The notes: generated by a model not told the origin, from the letters alone. A stretch of 64,000 nucleotides of DNA from Dorea longicatena (GCF_025150085.1 NZ_CP102280.1:2057001-2121000), one strand, 5' to 3'; counted from the stretch's first letter, positions 16,824-25,939 are shown. A program made the numbers and translations.

Positions 16824-17969
16824 TTACATTAATTTTCTGAACAGATCTTTCAGATCTTCTACGCTTGCATCTTTCGGGTTACCCGGTGCACATGCATCTG
16901 CGTGAGCGGATTCAGCAAGGAACTGAAGGTCTTCTTCTTTCAGAGCTTCCAGTTTTGTAGGAATTCCGACATCAACAGATAATTTACGTACAGCATCTAC
17001 TGCTGCTTTTCTGTATTCTTCTACAGACATATCATCTACGCCTTCAACGCCCATTGCTTTTGCGATTTCTTTATATTTCTCTCCTGTGCATTCTGCATTG
17101 TATTCCATAACGATTGGAAGCATCATTGCACACGCAACACCATGTGGTGTATCATATACAGCTCCAAGTGTATGAGCCATAGAATGTGCGATTCCAAGAC
17201 CTACGTTAGAGAATCCCATTCCTGCGATATACTGTCCGAGTGCCATGCCCTCGCGTCCTTCTTTTTCATTGGCAACTGCACTTCTTAAAGATTTGGAAAT
17301 GAGTTCGATTGCTTTCAAGTGGAACATATCTGTCATTTCCCATGCTGCCTTTGTTGTATATCCTTCAATTGCATGTGTCAGGGCATCCATACCTGTCGAA
17401 GCTGTCAGTCCCTTTGGCATAGAAGACATCATCTCCGGATCTACGACTGCGATAACAGGCATGTCGTGCGGATCTACACAGACGAATTTTCTCTTCTTCT
17501 CGACATCAGTGATAACATAGTTGATCGTTACCTCTGCTGCTGTTCCTGCTGTTGTAGGCACTGCAATGATCGGAACACATGGATTCTTGGTTGGTGCTGT
17601 TCCTTCCAGACTTCTTACATCTTCGAATTCCGGATTGGCAATGATGATACCGATTGCTTTGGATGTATCCATAGAAGATCCTCCGCCGATTGCGATAATA
17701 TAATCAGCTCCCGCTTTCTTAAATGCCTCAACTCCGTGCTGTACATTCTGAATCGTCGGATTTGGTTTAATGTCAGAATATAATTCATATTCCAGTCCTG
17801 CATCATCAAGTACTTTTGTTACCTTTGTTGTCACATTGAATTTGATCAGATCCGGGTCTGAACATACCAGTGCTTTTTTCAGTCCTCTTACTTTAACTTC
17901 TGCTACAATCTCTTTGATTGCTCCTGCTCCGTGAAATGATGTCTGGTTTAAATTAATTCTGTTTGCCAT
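16824..17969 (-). CDS. fucO: Lactaldehyde reductase (iron-type alcohol dehydrogenase)
   Basis: Reduces L-lactaldehyde from fucose or rhamnose breakdown to 1,2-propanediol with NADH. The ~381-residue protein follows E. coli FucO closely: MANRINLNQTSFHGAGA, GGGSSMDTSKAIGI, PTTAGTAAEVTINYVITD, the metal-binding MDALTHAIEGY and AHSMAHTLGA. The ATG at 17969 is chosen because AAGGAG lies ~11 nt upstream; a GTG four codons earlier overlaps that site. No fucose or rhamnose aldolase gene is in the window. An inverted-repeat operator lies upstream, and a TetR gene follows in the same direction. Confidence 0.9.
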   Translation of the reverse strand: MANRINLNQTSFHGAGAIKEIVAEVKVRGLKKALVCSDPDLIKFNVTTKVTKVLDDAGLEYELYSDIKPNPTIQNVQHGVEAFKKAGADYIIAIGGGSSMDTSKAIGIIIANPEFEDVRSLEGTAPTKNPCVPIIAVPTTAGTAAEVTINYVITDVEKKRKFVCVDPHDMPVIAVVDPEMMSSMPKGLTASTGMDALTHAIEGYTTKAAWEMTDMFHLKAIELISKSLRSAVANEKEGREGMALGQYIAGMGFSNVGLGIAHSMAHTLGAVYDTPHGVACAMMLPIVMEYNAECTGEKYKEIAKAMGVEGVDDMSVEEYRKAAVDAVRKLSVDVGIPTKLEALKEEDLQFLAESAHADACAPGNPKDASVEDLKDLFRKLM

Positions 17970-18087
17970 GATAACTGACACTCCTTTTATACATATTCTT
18001 TATTCGCGATGCGAAATATTTTTATTTTCTTGTTATCCGCATCTCTTTTCTTTATGTCTTTATTTTAACAACCTTTTTCTTGTTATG

Positions 18088-18146
18088 AAAGTTACAAAGT
18101 GATTATTTTGTAACTTTTGCATGTTACACTTTTGTTATTTTGTAAC
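18088..18146. promoter_or_regulatory. Inverted-repeat operator upstream of fucO
   Basis: AAAGTTACAAA (18088-18098) and TTTGTAACTTT (18107-18117) form a perfect 11-bp inverted repeat with an 8-bp spacer. A second, looser pair GTTACA/TGTAAC follows at 18123-18146. This is a likely regulator site controlling fucO and perhaps the TetR gene, both read on the minus strand. Confidence 0.6.
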
Positions 18147-18206
18147 TTTTTATGCTTTGTTCACAATACCATTCATTTTTATTTGTTATATAAATAACTT
18201 TGTTCT

Positions 18207-18290
18207 GTCCAGCAACAGCCATCGGAAGCTTCCTTCGAACGCATGGCGATACCAAAAAACACTTCTCTCGCATACTTTGGTATAAAAAAA
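18207..18290 (-). repeat. Terminator-associated repeat, copy 4 (extended)
   Basis: Contains GCCATCGG, GCATGGCGATACC and, at 18269-18290, GCATACTTTGGTAT with an A run. It lies immediately beyond the terminator of the TetR gene on the minus strand, as the other copies do. Confidence 0.6.
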
Positions 18291-18313
18291 GAACTCCCTT
18301 TTACAGGAGTTCT
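18291..18313 (-). terminator. Terminator of the DhaS-like TetR gene
   Basis: GAACTCC and GGAGTTC pair around an 8-9 nt loop, and the minus strand continues in a T7 run (18284-18290). It overlaps the last codons of the gene. Confidence 0.75.
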
Positions 18314-18864
18314 AATTTCTTAAATAGTGTTTCCAGCTCTGCCGGCATTGCTGCAACCAGATTTCTCGCCATCTCTTCCGGGCGCTTTTTCATATCTCCA
18401 AGTACCCACTGCGTTGTCATATATACAGATCCCTGACAATACATTTCCAGTTGGAAATGCAGATTCTCAGGAATTGGCTGTTTTGTCTTTTCCTGAATCT
18501 GGTTCTCATAGAATCTTAAGATCAGCTGAAAATCATGATCTCGCAGACAATTCTGATCATCATTACGAAAAGCAGCTTTGAAGAATAATTTTTCTTCTTC
18601 TATATAATGAAACTTATTAACAAGACCTTCATAAGCCGTCTTACCTTCTCCCATATGCTGGAACGATTCCAACAGGATCCGGTCAAAATACCAGTTGATC
18701 AGATCATATTTATCCTGAAAATTCCGGTAAAATGTCTGCCTTGTCGTTCCGCATTCTGTTACGATTTCTTTTACCGTAATCTTTTCTACCGGCATCTTCT
18801 TCATACAGTTTTTCATAGCGTCCGCCAGACGGTATTTCATTTTATCATGTTTTGTTTCTTCCAA
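18301..18864 (-). CDS. TetR/AcrR family regulator with DhaS-like C-terminal domain
   Basis: A 187-residue regulator. The N-terminal HTH ends in TRQTFYRNFQDKYDLINWYF (residues ~42-61), and the C-terminal part resembles the TetR_C_8 domain of DhaS-type regulators, which in some relatives act as co-activators. It lies on the same strand upstream of fucO with the palindromic operator between them, so it is the obvious candidate for binding that operator. Its ligand is unknown. Confidence 0.83.
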   Translation of the reverse strand: MEETKHDKMKYRLADAMKNCMKKMPVEKITVKEIVTECGTTRQTFYRNFQDKYDLINWYFDRILLESFQHMGEGKTAYEGLVNKFHYIEEEKLFFKAAFRNDDQNCLRDHDFQLILRFYENQIQEKTKQPIPENLHFQLEMYCQGSVYMTTQWVLGDMKKRPEEMARNLVAAMPAELETLFKKLELL

Positions 18865-18879
18865 TTATATCATCCCCAG

Positions 18880-20436
18880 TTAGAATACTTTTGTCGTCCA
18901 CTTACTCATGTCCCACACTTCATTCACTACATCCTGATAAAACTCAGGTTCGTGGCAGATTAAAAGAATACTTCCTCTGTACTCCTGCAAAGCTTTTTTC
19001 AACGAATCCTTTGCGTCCACATCCAGATGGTTTGTAGGTTCGTCCAGAAGTAATATATTCGTATCCCTGTTGATCAGCTTACAAAGTCTGACTTTCGCCT
19101 GTTCTCCACCGCTTAATACTCTGACCTGACTTTCAATATGCTTCGTTGTCAGTCCACATTTTGCCAGCGCAGAACGGACTTCATATTGTGTAAATGAAGG
19201 AAACTCCTGCCAGATCTCATCAATACAGGTTGTCTTATTCTCTCCTTTTACTTCCTGCTCAAAGTAACCAATCTCCAGATTCTCTCCCAGTTCGCAACTT
19301 CCGGATAACGATGGGATCAATCCCAGAATACTCTTCAATAATGTAGTCTTACCTATTCCGTTCGTTCCGACAAGTGCAATCTTCTGTCCACGCTCCATAC
19401 TGAAGTTCAATGGTTTCGATAACGGTTCATCATATCCCGTCACCAGATCATGTGTCTCGAATAACATCTTTCCGGGTGTCCGTCCATAACGGAAATGAAA
19501 TTCCGGCTTTGGTTTCTCTGCCGCCAGCTCGATCACATCCATCTTATCCAGTTTCTTCTGTCTGGACATCGCCATATTTCTGGTAGATACACGTGCCTTA
19601 TTACGTGCCACGAAATCTTTCAGCTCACTGATCTCCTGCTGCTGTCTTCTGTAAGCAGCTTCCAGCTGCGCTTTCTTCACTGCATAGACTTCCTGGAAGT
19701 GATCATAATCTCCCACATAACGGTTCAGTTCCTGATTCTCCATATGATAAATGATATTGACCACTTCGTTTAAGAATGGAATATCATGCGAGATCAGAAT
19801 AAATGCATTCTCATAATCCAGAAGATAGCGCTTCAACCATGCAATATGTTCCTCATCCAGGTAGTTGGTCGGCTCATCCAGAAGCAGGATATCCGGCTTT
19901 TCCAATAACAGTTTTGCAAGAAGGACTTTCGTTCTCTGTCCTCCGCTTAAGTCTGTAACATCACGGTCCAGACCCAGATCCAGAAGTCCGAGTGCTCTTG
20001 CCACTTCCTCTACCTTTGCATCAATCGTATAGAAATCGTGCAACGTAAGCTCATCCTGAATGGTTCCGAGTTCGTCCATCAGACGGTTCATCTCTTCTTC
20101 ATCTGCCGTTCCAAGCAGATCACAGATTTCATTCATACGCTGTTCTTTCTGAAGCAGCGGATCGAATGCAGATTTTAACACGTCACGGATGGTCATTCCC
20201 TTTTCGAGGACCGCATGCTGATCCAGATATCCTGCATGTACATTCTTAGACCATTCTACTTTTCCTTCATCCGGCACAAGCTTTCCGGTCACAATATTCA
20301 TAAAGGTAGATTTTCCCTCTCCGTTGGCTCCTACAAGACCGATGTGTTCTCCCTTTAAAAGTCGAAAAGAAACATCTGAGAATATGGCTCTGTCCCCGAA
20401 ACCATGTGTCAGATGTTCAACATTTAATATACTCAT
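18880..20436 (-). CDS. ABC-F family ATPase
   Basis: A 518-residue soluble protein with two ABC ATPase domains and no membrane segment. Walker A motifs are GANGEGKST (~residue 36) and GTNGIGKTT (~345), signature motifs LSGGQ and LSGGE, and Walker B LLLDEPTN occurs twice. A basic linker lies between the domains (about 240-300). ABC-F proteins bind the ribosomal E site as translation factors or antibiotic-resistance proteins. This one looks like the YbiT/YkpA housekeeping type, but resistance cannot be excluded from sequence. Confidence 0.9.
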   Translation of the reverse strand: MSILNVEHLTHGFGDRAIFSDVSFRLLKGEHIGLVGANGEGKSTFMNIVTGKLVPDEGKVEWSKNVHAGYLDQHAVLEKGMTIRDVLKSAFDPLLQKEQRMNEICDLLGTADEEEMNRLMDELGTIQDELTLHDFYTIDAKVEEVARALGLLDLGLDRDVTDLSGGQRTKVLLAKLLLEKPDILLLDEPTNYLDEEHIAWLKRYLLDYENAFILISHDIPFLNEVVNIIYHMENQELNRYVGDYDHFQEVYAVKKAQLEAAYRRQQQEISELKDFVARNKARVSTRNMAMSRQKKLDKMDVIELAAEKPKPEFHFRYGRTPGKMLFETHDLVTGYDEPLSKPLNFSMERGQKIALVGTNGIGKTTLLKSILGLIPSLSGSCELGENLEIGYFEQEVKGENKTTCIDEIWQEFPSFTQYEVRSALAKCGLTTKHIESQVRVLSGGEQAKVRLCKLINRDTNILLLDEPTNHLDVDAKDSLKKALQEYRGSILLICHEPEFYQDVVNEVWDMSKWTTKVF

Positions 20437-20474
20437 AAATTTCTCCCTGATTATTCACTTTTTTAATTTGAAAA

Positions 20475-20501
20475 GATGCCAGCAAACTCTCTGCTGACAT
20501 C
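20475..20501 (-). terminator. Terminator after the GNAT gene
   Basis: GATGCCAGCA pairs with TGCTGACATC around a 7-nt loop; the minus strand then continues with TTTT. It separates the acetyltransferase gene from the ABC-F gene. Confidence 0.75.
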
Positions 20502-20580
20502 TACATTATAACGTTTCAACCAGGACCTTGCAATCATAATATATTCCGGTTTGATTCGTACATTCTGTATTACATCTGCA

Positions 20581-21084
20581 TTATATCGCTTTACAGAAAA
20601 TACTCCTCTTCATCCCGCCATATTTTTCCTTCGTCATCACCTGTTCATACTGTAATTTCAGGAATGTATTCACACTTGCCACATTGTCCGGATGTGCCGT
20701 TCCAAGCAGATAATGATATCCCTGTTCTTTCAGAATCTGTTCTGACTCTTCCATCATCTTTCTCTGCAACCCCTGTCCGCGGTATTCTTTTCTTACCATG
20801 GCAATCTCCATATGTGCCGACTGCTTTCGCTGTTCTTCATCAAATTTCAGATCGTATCCGAGATTCTCATCCCCAAGATTCTTTGCCCGTGCGATAAAGA
20901 CACCTGCCAGTCTGCCATCACATATTGCCTTTAATCCAAAGCCACCAGTCATCATATAGCTTGTTACTTCCTCATCGCTATCCAGACTGAACCATTCCTT
21001 ATTCGGAAGTTCACTATAGATTTCATGGATCATTCGAAGAATATCCGGTATATCCTGCTCTGTTACAACTGCTATCTCATTCAT
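20581..21084 (-). CDS. GNAT family N-acetyltransferase
   Basis: A 167-residue acetyl-CoA-dependent acyltransferase of the GNAT fold. The acetyl-CoA binding motif A is visible as MAMVRKEYRGQGLQ-like IAMVRKEYRGQGLQRKMMEE (about residues 97-116), followed by LGTAHPDNVASVNTFLK. The acceptor substrate is unknown. It appears to be a single-gene unit with its own terminator. Confidence 0.85.
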   Translation of the reverse strand: MNEIAVVTEQDIPDILRMIHEIYSELPNKEWFSLDSDEEVTSYMMTGGFGLKAICDGRLAGVFIARAKNLGDENLGYDLKFDEEQRKQSAHMEIAMVRKEYRGQGLQRKMMEESEQILKEQGYHYLLGTAHPDNVASVNTFLKLQYEQVMTKEKYGGMKRSIFCKAI

Positions 21085-21176
21085 ATATCTTCTCCGTTCA
21101 TTTTTGTTGTTTACAGTATCATACTGTAAATATGTTCATCTGTAAATAGATGAACTTTTATCGAATATGCAATGCA

Positions 21177-21215
21177 AAAAACCCCGTGGGACAGCTTCTT
21201 CTGCCTCACGGGGTT
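21177..21215 (-). terminator. Terminator of the permease-serine hydrolase unit
   Basis: CCCCGTGGGACAG pairs with CTGCCTCACGGGG (one mismatch), and the minus strand ends in a T6 run. It lies just after the stop codon of the serine hydrolase gene. Confidence 0.85.
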
Positions 21216-21244
21216 CTCCTTTTTCCACTAACCGTTCATTCTAT

Positions 21245-22693
21245 CTACAGAATGCATGACGGTTCAAATGTTCCGGTAAACTTCCATGTCATATCTTCTT
21301 CTGCCGGAAGATACGTTACATTCGGTCTCCATGTTCCAACTACTACATTTTCCGAATTCACCCACAGACAATATTCTTCTCTGTATGATGTATTCAGAAG
21401 TCCCACAGAAAGATACAATGCATCTTCATCAAACGCATAAGATACCGCATGATATCTCTTCGTAAAATCATTCGGATACATATCATTACATTTCCAGTCC
21501 TTATATCCTGCAAAAAGAATCTTCTTTTCTCCTGCCACAGTAAGTTCCAGTTTTAATTCCTCTCCTACCGTTGAAATCACTGCCGACTCAATTTGTCTTG
21601 GATTCTCTGTAAACACAATTCTTTTATTTAATAGTTTCTTTGTTGCTTCATTTGTGTCTTTTTTGTCACCTTCCGGCTTCGGAAGTGTCAGATGTACCAG
21701 TTTCTCTTCCAGTTTTTCCTGTGCCTCTTCCAGATTTTCTTTTTCACACGGGATCTGAACTGCTTCTTTTATGTATTTCAGACAGATATCTGCTGCCAGA
21801 TATTCCGATGCCCCTGCCGTGATTCCGATTGCAACCGGATAATCACGAAAACAGATCAGATACTGTCCAAATGCTCCTTCTGCCGCAAAAATCTCTTTTC
21901 CGGCCTTGATATGATAAGCATAATGCGTCAGTGCTTTCTTCTCATCTTCCGGAATCACAACGCGCATCTTTCCTATCTCTTCGGTCCACCATGCCGGTAT
22001 CAGCTGCTCTCCATTCCATTCACCTTTTTGAAGCAGAAGCTGTGCCAGTGCAGAGATCTTTCCTGCAGTCAGGTACATTCCCCATCCACCGGTGTTGTGT
22101 CCTTCCGGACTGGTCAGCCAGTTGATCTCACCAAATCCCATCTTGTCAAATACACGCTCCTGCATCAGTGCCAGACAGTTTTTTCCCATAACCTTTGTGA
22201 CAATTCTTGAAAGTGTATAACTACATCCGGAATCATAATGGAATGCTTTTCCGATATCTTCTCTTATCTTCGGCTGTTTTAACCAGTTTGTCTCCCAGTC
22301 TCTTGTAAGCTTCGAAAACCATACATTATTGCAGCATTCTTTGGAACCTGCCTGCATGGTAAGCAGATGATAGATCGTCAGATCTTCCAGTGCCGGATCG
22401 TATTCTTCCGGAAGTTCATCTCTTACATAATCAAGCAGTTTATCTTCCAGATGAATCTTCCCCTCATCGAGTGCAAATCCCAGACAAATACTTGTTCCGA
22501 TTTTTGAAAGTGAATGCATCATCTGCGGCTTCTCCAGTGAGAACGGCTCCCATGCACCCTCTAAGATAACTTTTCCATCAAACCGTACTGAGATACTGTG
22601 GATTTCCACTGTCTGTTCCAGTTCCGTTAACATCTCTGTCAATTTCTCCGGATTCAGTCCCAGTTCACCTGGTTTTACATAAGTTGCCGCCAT
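21245..22693 (-). CDS. Serine hydrolase, class C beta-lactamase/esterase family
   Basis: A 482-residue cytoplasmic-looking protein without a signal peptide. The N-terminal ~310 residues form a beta-lactamase-like fold with the SxxK nucleophile motif at S61-K64 (HSLSKIG) and a plausible second active-site region HYDSGCSYTLSRI. The C-terminal ~120 residues form a separate beta-rich domain. Relatives are esterases or D-aminopeptidases rather than resistance enzymes. It starts one base after the stop of the amino-acid permease, so it probably acts on what that permease imports. Confidence 0.8.
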   Translation of the reverse strand: MAATYVKPGELGLNPEKLTEMLTELEQTVEIHSISVRFDGKVILEGAWEPFSLEKPQMMHSLSKIGTSICLGFALDEGKIHLEDKLLDYVRDELPEEYDPALEDLTIYHLLTMQAGSKECCNNVWFSKLTRDWETNWLKQPKIREDIGKAFHYDSGCSYTLSRIVTKVMGKNCLALMQERVFDKMGFGEINWLTSPEGHNTGGWGMYLTAGKISALAQLLLQKGEWNGEQLIPAWWTEEIGKMRVVIPEDEKKALTHYAYHIKAGKEIFAAEGAFGQYLICFRDYPVAIGITAGASEYLAADICLKYIKEAVQIPCEKENLEEAQEKLEEKLVHLTLPKPEGDKKDTNEATKKLLNKRIVFTENPRQIESAVISTVGEELKLELTVAGEKKILFAGYKDWKCNDMYPNDFTKRYHAVSYAFDEDALYLSVGLLNTSYREEYCLWVNSENVVVGTWRPNVTYLPAEEDMTWKFTGTFEPSCIL

Positions 22694-22694
22694 C

Positions 22695-24074
22695 TTACTT
22701 TTCCTCCTTTTTTACAGATGGATCCCAGAGTGAAGTCTCGATACGGATACCACCTTTCTTTGTCAAATAGATTCCGATCAGTATCAGTGCAAGCATAACA
22801 ATAACCGCTGCTACTGCATAAGATACTTTAATACTGAAAATACCCTTTACAAAGATAACTGTATAAATGATGATACTTACAGTACAGAATGTATATAATG
22901 CCCCATTTGAAAAATGGAATTTATTCTTTGCCCATGCTTCCGGATATCTTTTTGGAAGTCTTGAAATTGCATATACAACAGTCACATTCATGAAGAATGT
23001 AATTACCTGGAAAATGTTTGTGATTGTTACAATGCTCATATCCGTAACGATTGGGATCAGAACAACGATCAGTGTGTATGTATAAATCAGATACGGTGCT
23101 CCAAAACGATTCTCTTTTAAAATAAACTTTGGAAGCCATCCGTCTTTTGCAGCCTGTGCAAGAGGATATCTGACATCATTGAATACACCGTTCAGTGTAG
23201 TAATGATCGCCATGATTGGTCCGCCGATCATGAAAATCTTATATACTGCACCAGGAAGGATTGCCTGCGCTGCCGGTAAGATTGTCGGTGCTCCTGCAAC
23301 TTCATCATGCGGAAGCACACCGCCTGTTACCATGGCAAGCCCCACATAGATGAACAGAAGGCATGGCACACATGCCATACTTGCAAACGGTACATCCTTT
23401 GTCGCTTTCTTTGCATCTTTTCCGTACCAGAGGATATTGTAATATCCATTTGCTGAGTTGATCAGAAGTAATGCAGCAAGCATGAATCCTTTAAAGCCTC
23501 CGGTAAACATCTTATCCCCAGAGAACTGGAAGATCGGCTGCTTGATCTGTGTCAGTCCAAAGATAACATAAAGTACCATCGTGATCAACAAGATCGTTGA
23601 TAAGATCTTACTAACCTTTGCAAAAATATCCATTCCCAGAAGGTTTAATACAAATAAGATGCAGATTCCCACAACAGCAATTGCTTTTACTGTAATTCCC
23701 GGAAGAAGATTATTTACATACAAGCCTAATGCCAGTGCAAAAGAGCTGTTCAGGATTGGAGTTACAAGCTTCGTATACGCTACCAGTCCTCCTGCACTTA
23801 CACCGGATAAATTTGTTACAATCGAGTAAGGTCCCCCTGCCACTCTCATAGTTCCCCCAAGGATAATATACGGAAATACCATAAAAAATCCCATAACGAT
23901 AGCTGTCAGATATGCCAGCCATACGGAATATCCTGTCATTGCCATCGCCGGTCCGATCAATGTTACCATTCCTGATCCAATTACCATTCCTACCGCAATA
24001 GCAAAGAGATCTCCTCGCTCCAATATACCAGGCTTTGGTTCCGGAGTGTTCACGATTAAGTTCTTGTTACTCAT
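22695..24074 (-). CDS. APC superfamily amino acid permease
   Basis: A ~459-residue transporter with about 12 transmembrane segments. The N-terminal segment ERGDLFAIAVGMVIGSGMV carries the unwound GSG motif typical of APC carriers. The ATG at 24074 is preferred because AAAGGAG precedes it; an earlier in-frame ATG lies 11 codons upstream. The substrate is unknown. It is cotranscribed with the serine hydrolase gene (1-bp gap) and lies downstream of a GntR gene, suggesting a small regulated uptake-and-hydrolysis unit. Confidence 0.85.
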   Translation of the reverse strand: MSNKNLIVNTPEPKPGILERGDLFAIAVGMVIGSGMVTLIGPAMAMTGYSVWLAYLTAIVMGFFMVFPYIILGGTMRVAGGPYSIVTNLSGVSAGGLVAYTKLVTPILNSSFALALGLYVNNLLPGITVKAIAVVGICILFVLNLLGMDIFAKVSKILSTILLITMVLYVIFGLTQIKQPIFQFSGDKMFTGGFKGFMLAALLLINSANGYYNILWYGKDAKKATKDVPFASMACVPCLLFIYVGLAMVTGGVLPHDEVAGAPTILPAAQAILPGAVYKIFMIGGPIMAIITTLNGVFNDVRYPLAQAAKDGWLPKFILKENRFGAPYLIYTYTLIVVLIPIVTDMSIVTITNIFQVITFFMNVTVVYAISRLPKRYPEAWAKNKFHFSNGALYTFCTVSIIIYTVIFVKGIFSIKVSYAVAAVIVMLALILIGIYLTKKGGIRIETSLWDPSVKKEEK

Positions 24075-24101
24075 TTTTCTTTCTCCTTTGTCCTTTACTC
24101 T

Positions 24102-24141
24102 TATCATTTATTTTTTATTATTTATAAATGATAATGTATCC
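24102..24141. promoter_or_regulatory. Palindrome upstream of the permease gene
   Basis: TATCATTTA (24102-24110) and TAAATGATA (24125-24133) form a perfect 9-bp inverted repeat, followed by ATAATGTATCC. The latter resembles ATAATGTAAACC upstream of gntR, so both may be sites for the GntR regulator. Confidence 0.45.
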
Positions 24142-24163
24142 ATAATCAAATTGTAATCAAAAG

Positions 24164-24199
24164 CGCCGGACTTGTCAATCGTTAATCACAAGTTCGACG
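24164..24199 (-). terminator. Terminator of the gntR gene
   Basis: CGCCGGACTTGT pairs with ACAAGTTCGACG allowing one wobble and one mismatch; the minus strand then has CTTTTG. It separates gntR from the permease gene. Confidence 0.65.
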
Positions 24200-24234
24200 T
24201 TTTACATAATTTTTACTTTATTTTTTGTGCATAT

Positions 24235-24882
24235 TTACTTTTCAAATTCCGTCAATACATCCTCTAAGCTTCGTTCTATATGCTGATGCATCTTCATCGC
24301 TGCTTCCATGGTATCGCATTTTTTCATACTTTCTACAATACCCTCATGTTCTTTCAACGATTTTTTTGCATACTCTGCTTCTGTCATCTTTACTCCCATC
24401 GATAATCCGCTCCAGAGTTCCGAAAGCATTTTCTTTAATTTTTCATTCCCGGCAGCTATCCATATCTCCATGTGAAGCGACTGATTCAGCTTCGAATAGT
24501 TCTCATAATCCTGTTTCTCTATCATCTCTTTCGAAACAGTTAATACCTGCTCGATCCGGCTCATATCAATGCGGTTCTTACAACACAATACACACGCTTC
24601 ACTTTCCAGTGCCGCCCGGATCTGGAAATGTTCTCTGAGCGTTGTCTCATTGATTCCCAGTACCGTTGCTCCTTTGTTCTGTTGCAGATCTATCAAGCCG
24701 TCCCTTTCTAGAATCTGGAATGCCTCTCTGACTGGTGTAATGGAGACCCCAAGCTCTTGGGCCGTACTTTCCAGAGTTAACACTTCTCCTTCTGTAATCT
24801 GTCTTGAGATAATCGCCTTTCTAAGTGCTGCCGCCACTCTTTCCCTTGCCGGTAACATTTTTATCGGTTTTAAACCAAGCAT
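24235..24882 (-). CDS. GntR family regulator, FCD (FadR) subfamily
   Basis: A 215-residue regulator with an N-terminal winged helix (residues ~10-75; VSITPVREAFQILERDGL is the recognition region) and a C-terminal all-helical FCD ligand domain with conserved His residues (LNQSLHMEIW, HEGIVESM, HQHIERSL) that usually bind a metal. It sits directly upstream of the permease-hydrolase pair and probably controls it and itself. Confidence 0.87.
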   Translation of the reverse strand: MLGLKPIKMLPARERVAAALRKAIISRQITEGEVLTLESTAQELGVSITPVREAFQILERDGLIDLQQNKGATVLGINETTLREHFQIRAALESEACVLCCKNRIDMSRIEQVLTVSKEMIEKQDYENYSKLNQSLHMEIWIAAGNEKLKKMLSELWSGLSMGVKMTEAEYAKKSLKEHEGIVESMKKCDTMEAAMKMHQHIERSLEDVLTEFEK

Positions 24883-24919
24883 TTTTTATTCTCCTTATCA
24901 AAGTTTTCCTTGTGTTTAT

Positions 24920-24950
24920 ATTGTATACATTATTATCTATAATGTAAACC
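24920..24950. promoter_or_regulatory. Probable GntR autoregulatory site
   Basis: TTGTATACAT (24922-24931) resembles the TTGTATACAA-type operators of FCD regulators. Overlapping it, TACATTA and TAATGTA form a 7-bp inverted repeat (24927-24947). It lies just upstream of the gntR start. Confidence 0.5.
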
Positions 24951-25049
24951 CTTTTTCTTTAATAAGTCTTCCGTTGATTTTTGCTCATATTCTCGCGTTC
25001 TTTCTCATTTTATGTTATAATTTTCTTAAAAACTTAAGGAGGTTTTACT

Positions 25050-25382
25050 ATGAGCCATATTTCCTATGCCTTCAATCATTCTGACATAGAAGCAACCGCT
25101 TACGCTCTTACCGTTCTGCCTCGTCTTGGACTTGCAGAATCAGAAGCCCAGGCAGAAATTAATTATCAACTCTGTTGTTCTGCGGCGAAAAAATTGATTA
25201 ATCACGCCACAGATATTACACCCGACGAATTTCGTACCATTATTGCAGCACTCCAGGCTGCCAAACTCATCATTCTTGGTGATATCGAAGTCGATGCAAA
25301 AACATGCAGCGAATGCAAGAGTTATTTCTTTACGATCAACAAATTATTATCCACCTTTGAAAAGCAATTATTGCAGGAATAA
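25050..25382 (+). CDS. Uncharacterised 110-residue protein
   Basis: A clear start (AAGGAGG before ATG) and a downstream hairpin support a real gene, but I do not recognise the family. The product is soluble, probably mostly helical and mildly acidic, with a central LGLAESEAQAEINYQLCC stretch and a CSECKSYF motif near residue 88. No signal peptide or membrane segment is seen. It is transcribed alone on the plus strand between the gntR and rpsI regions. Confidence 0.75.
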   Translation: MSHISYAFNHSDIEATAYALTVLPRLGLAESEAQAEINYQLCCSAAKKLINHATDITPDEFRTIIAALQAAKLIILGDIEVDAKTCSECKSYFFTINKLLSTFEKQLLQE

Positions 25383-25395
25383 GATCAACTGAACT

Positions 25396-25440
25396 ACAGA
25401 TAAAGCTGCCGATGGCAGCTTTATCTGTATGCTTTGCTAT
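25396..25440. repeat. Terminator-associated repeat, copy 5, with perfect 15-bp hairpin
   Basis: ACAGATAAAGCTGCC (25396-25410) and GGCAGCTTTATCTGT (25414-25428) are perfectly complementary with a 3-nt loop, followed by ATGCTTTGCTATGC. It can end the 110-residue protein's transcript. It also resembles the repeat family and lies just past the rpsI terminator as seen from the minus strand. Confidence 0.6.
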
Positions 25441-25451
25441 GCAAAGAAAAA

Positions 25452-25476
25452 CCCCGGAAACATTGCATTTCCGGGG
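25452..25476 (-). terminator. Terminator of rplM-rpsI
   Basis: CCCCGGAAA and TTTCCGGGG pair around a 7-nt loop, and the minus strand continues into GTTTTTC. It ends the ribosomal protein operon. Confidence 0.85.
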
Positions 25477-25521
25477 CTGCTGTGTACTTCTTTTTTGTAT
25501 ATCTCGAATGATTCGTATAAA

Positions 25522-25914
25522 TTATCTCTTTGAGAACTGTGGTGCTCTACGAGCTGCTTTGAGACCGTATTTCTTACGTTCTTTCATACGTGGATCACGT
25601 GTAAGGAATCCAGCTTTCTTAAGAACTGGTCTGTAATCAGCATCAGCCTCAAGAAGTGCTCTTGCAACACCGTGACGGATTGCTCCAGCCTGTCCTGTGT
25701 ATCCACCACCCTTAACATTAACGATTACATCAAATTTTCCTTCTGTGTCTGTTGCAGCTAATGGCTGGCGAACAACAACCTTTAATGTCTCAAGTCCAAA
25801 ATACTCATCGATATCTCTTTTATTGATAGTAATTTTACCTGTTCCTGGTACTAAATATACTCTAGCAACAGATTTTTTTCTTCTACCTGTTCCGTAAAAT
25901 TTTGCAGTAGCCAT
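25522..25914 (-). CDS. rpsI: 30S ribosomal protein S9
   Basis: A 130-residue S9 protein of the small subunit head; its C-terminal tail reaches the P-site tRNA. It has the family start [16 protein letters not shown], the motif [21 protein letters not shown] and the invariant basic end ending in KR (PQFSKR). It lies 25 bp downstream of rplM in the universal L13-S9 operon. Confidence 0.98.
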   Translation of the reverse strand: MATAKFYGTGRRKKSVARVYLVPGTGKITINKRDIDEYFGLETLKVVVRQPLAATDTEGKFDVIVNVKGGGYTGQAGAIRHGVARALLEADADYRPVLKKAGFLTRDPRMKERKKYGLKAARRAPQFSKR

Positions 25915-25939
25915 TGTAAAATCCTCCTTTTAACCTTTC

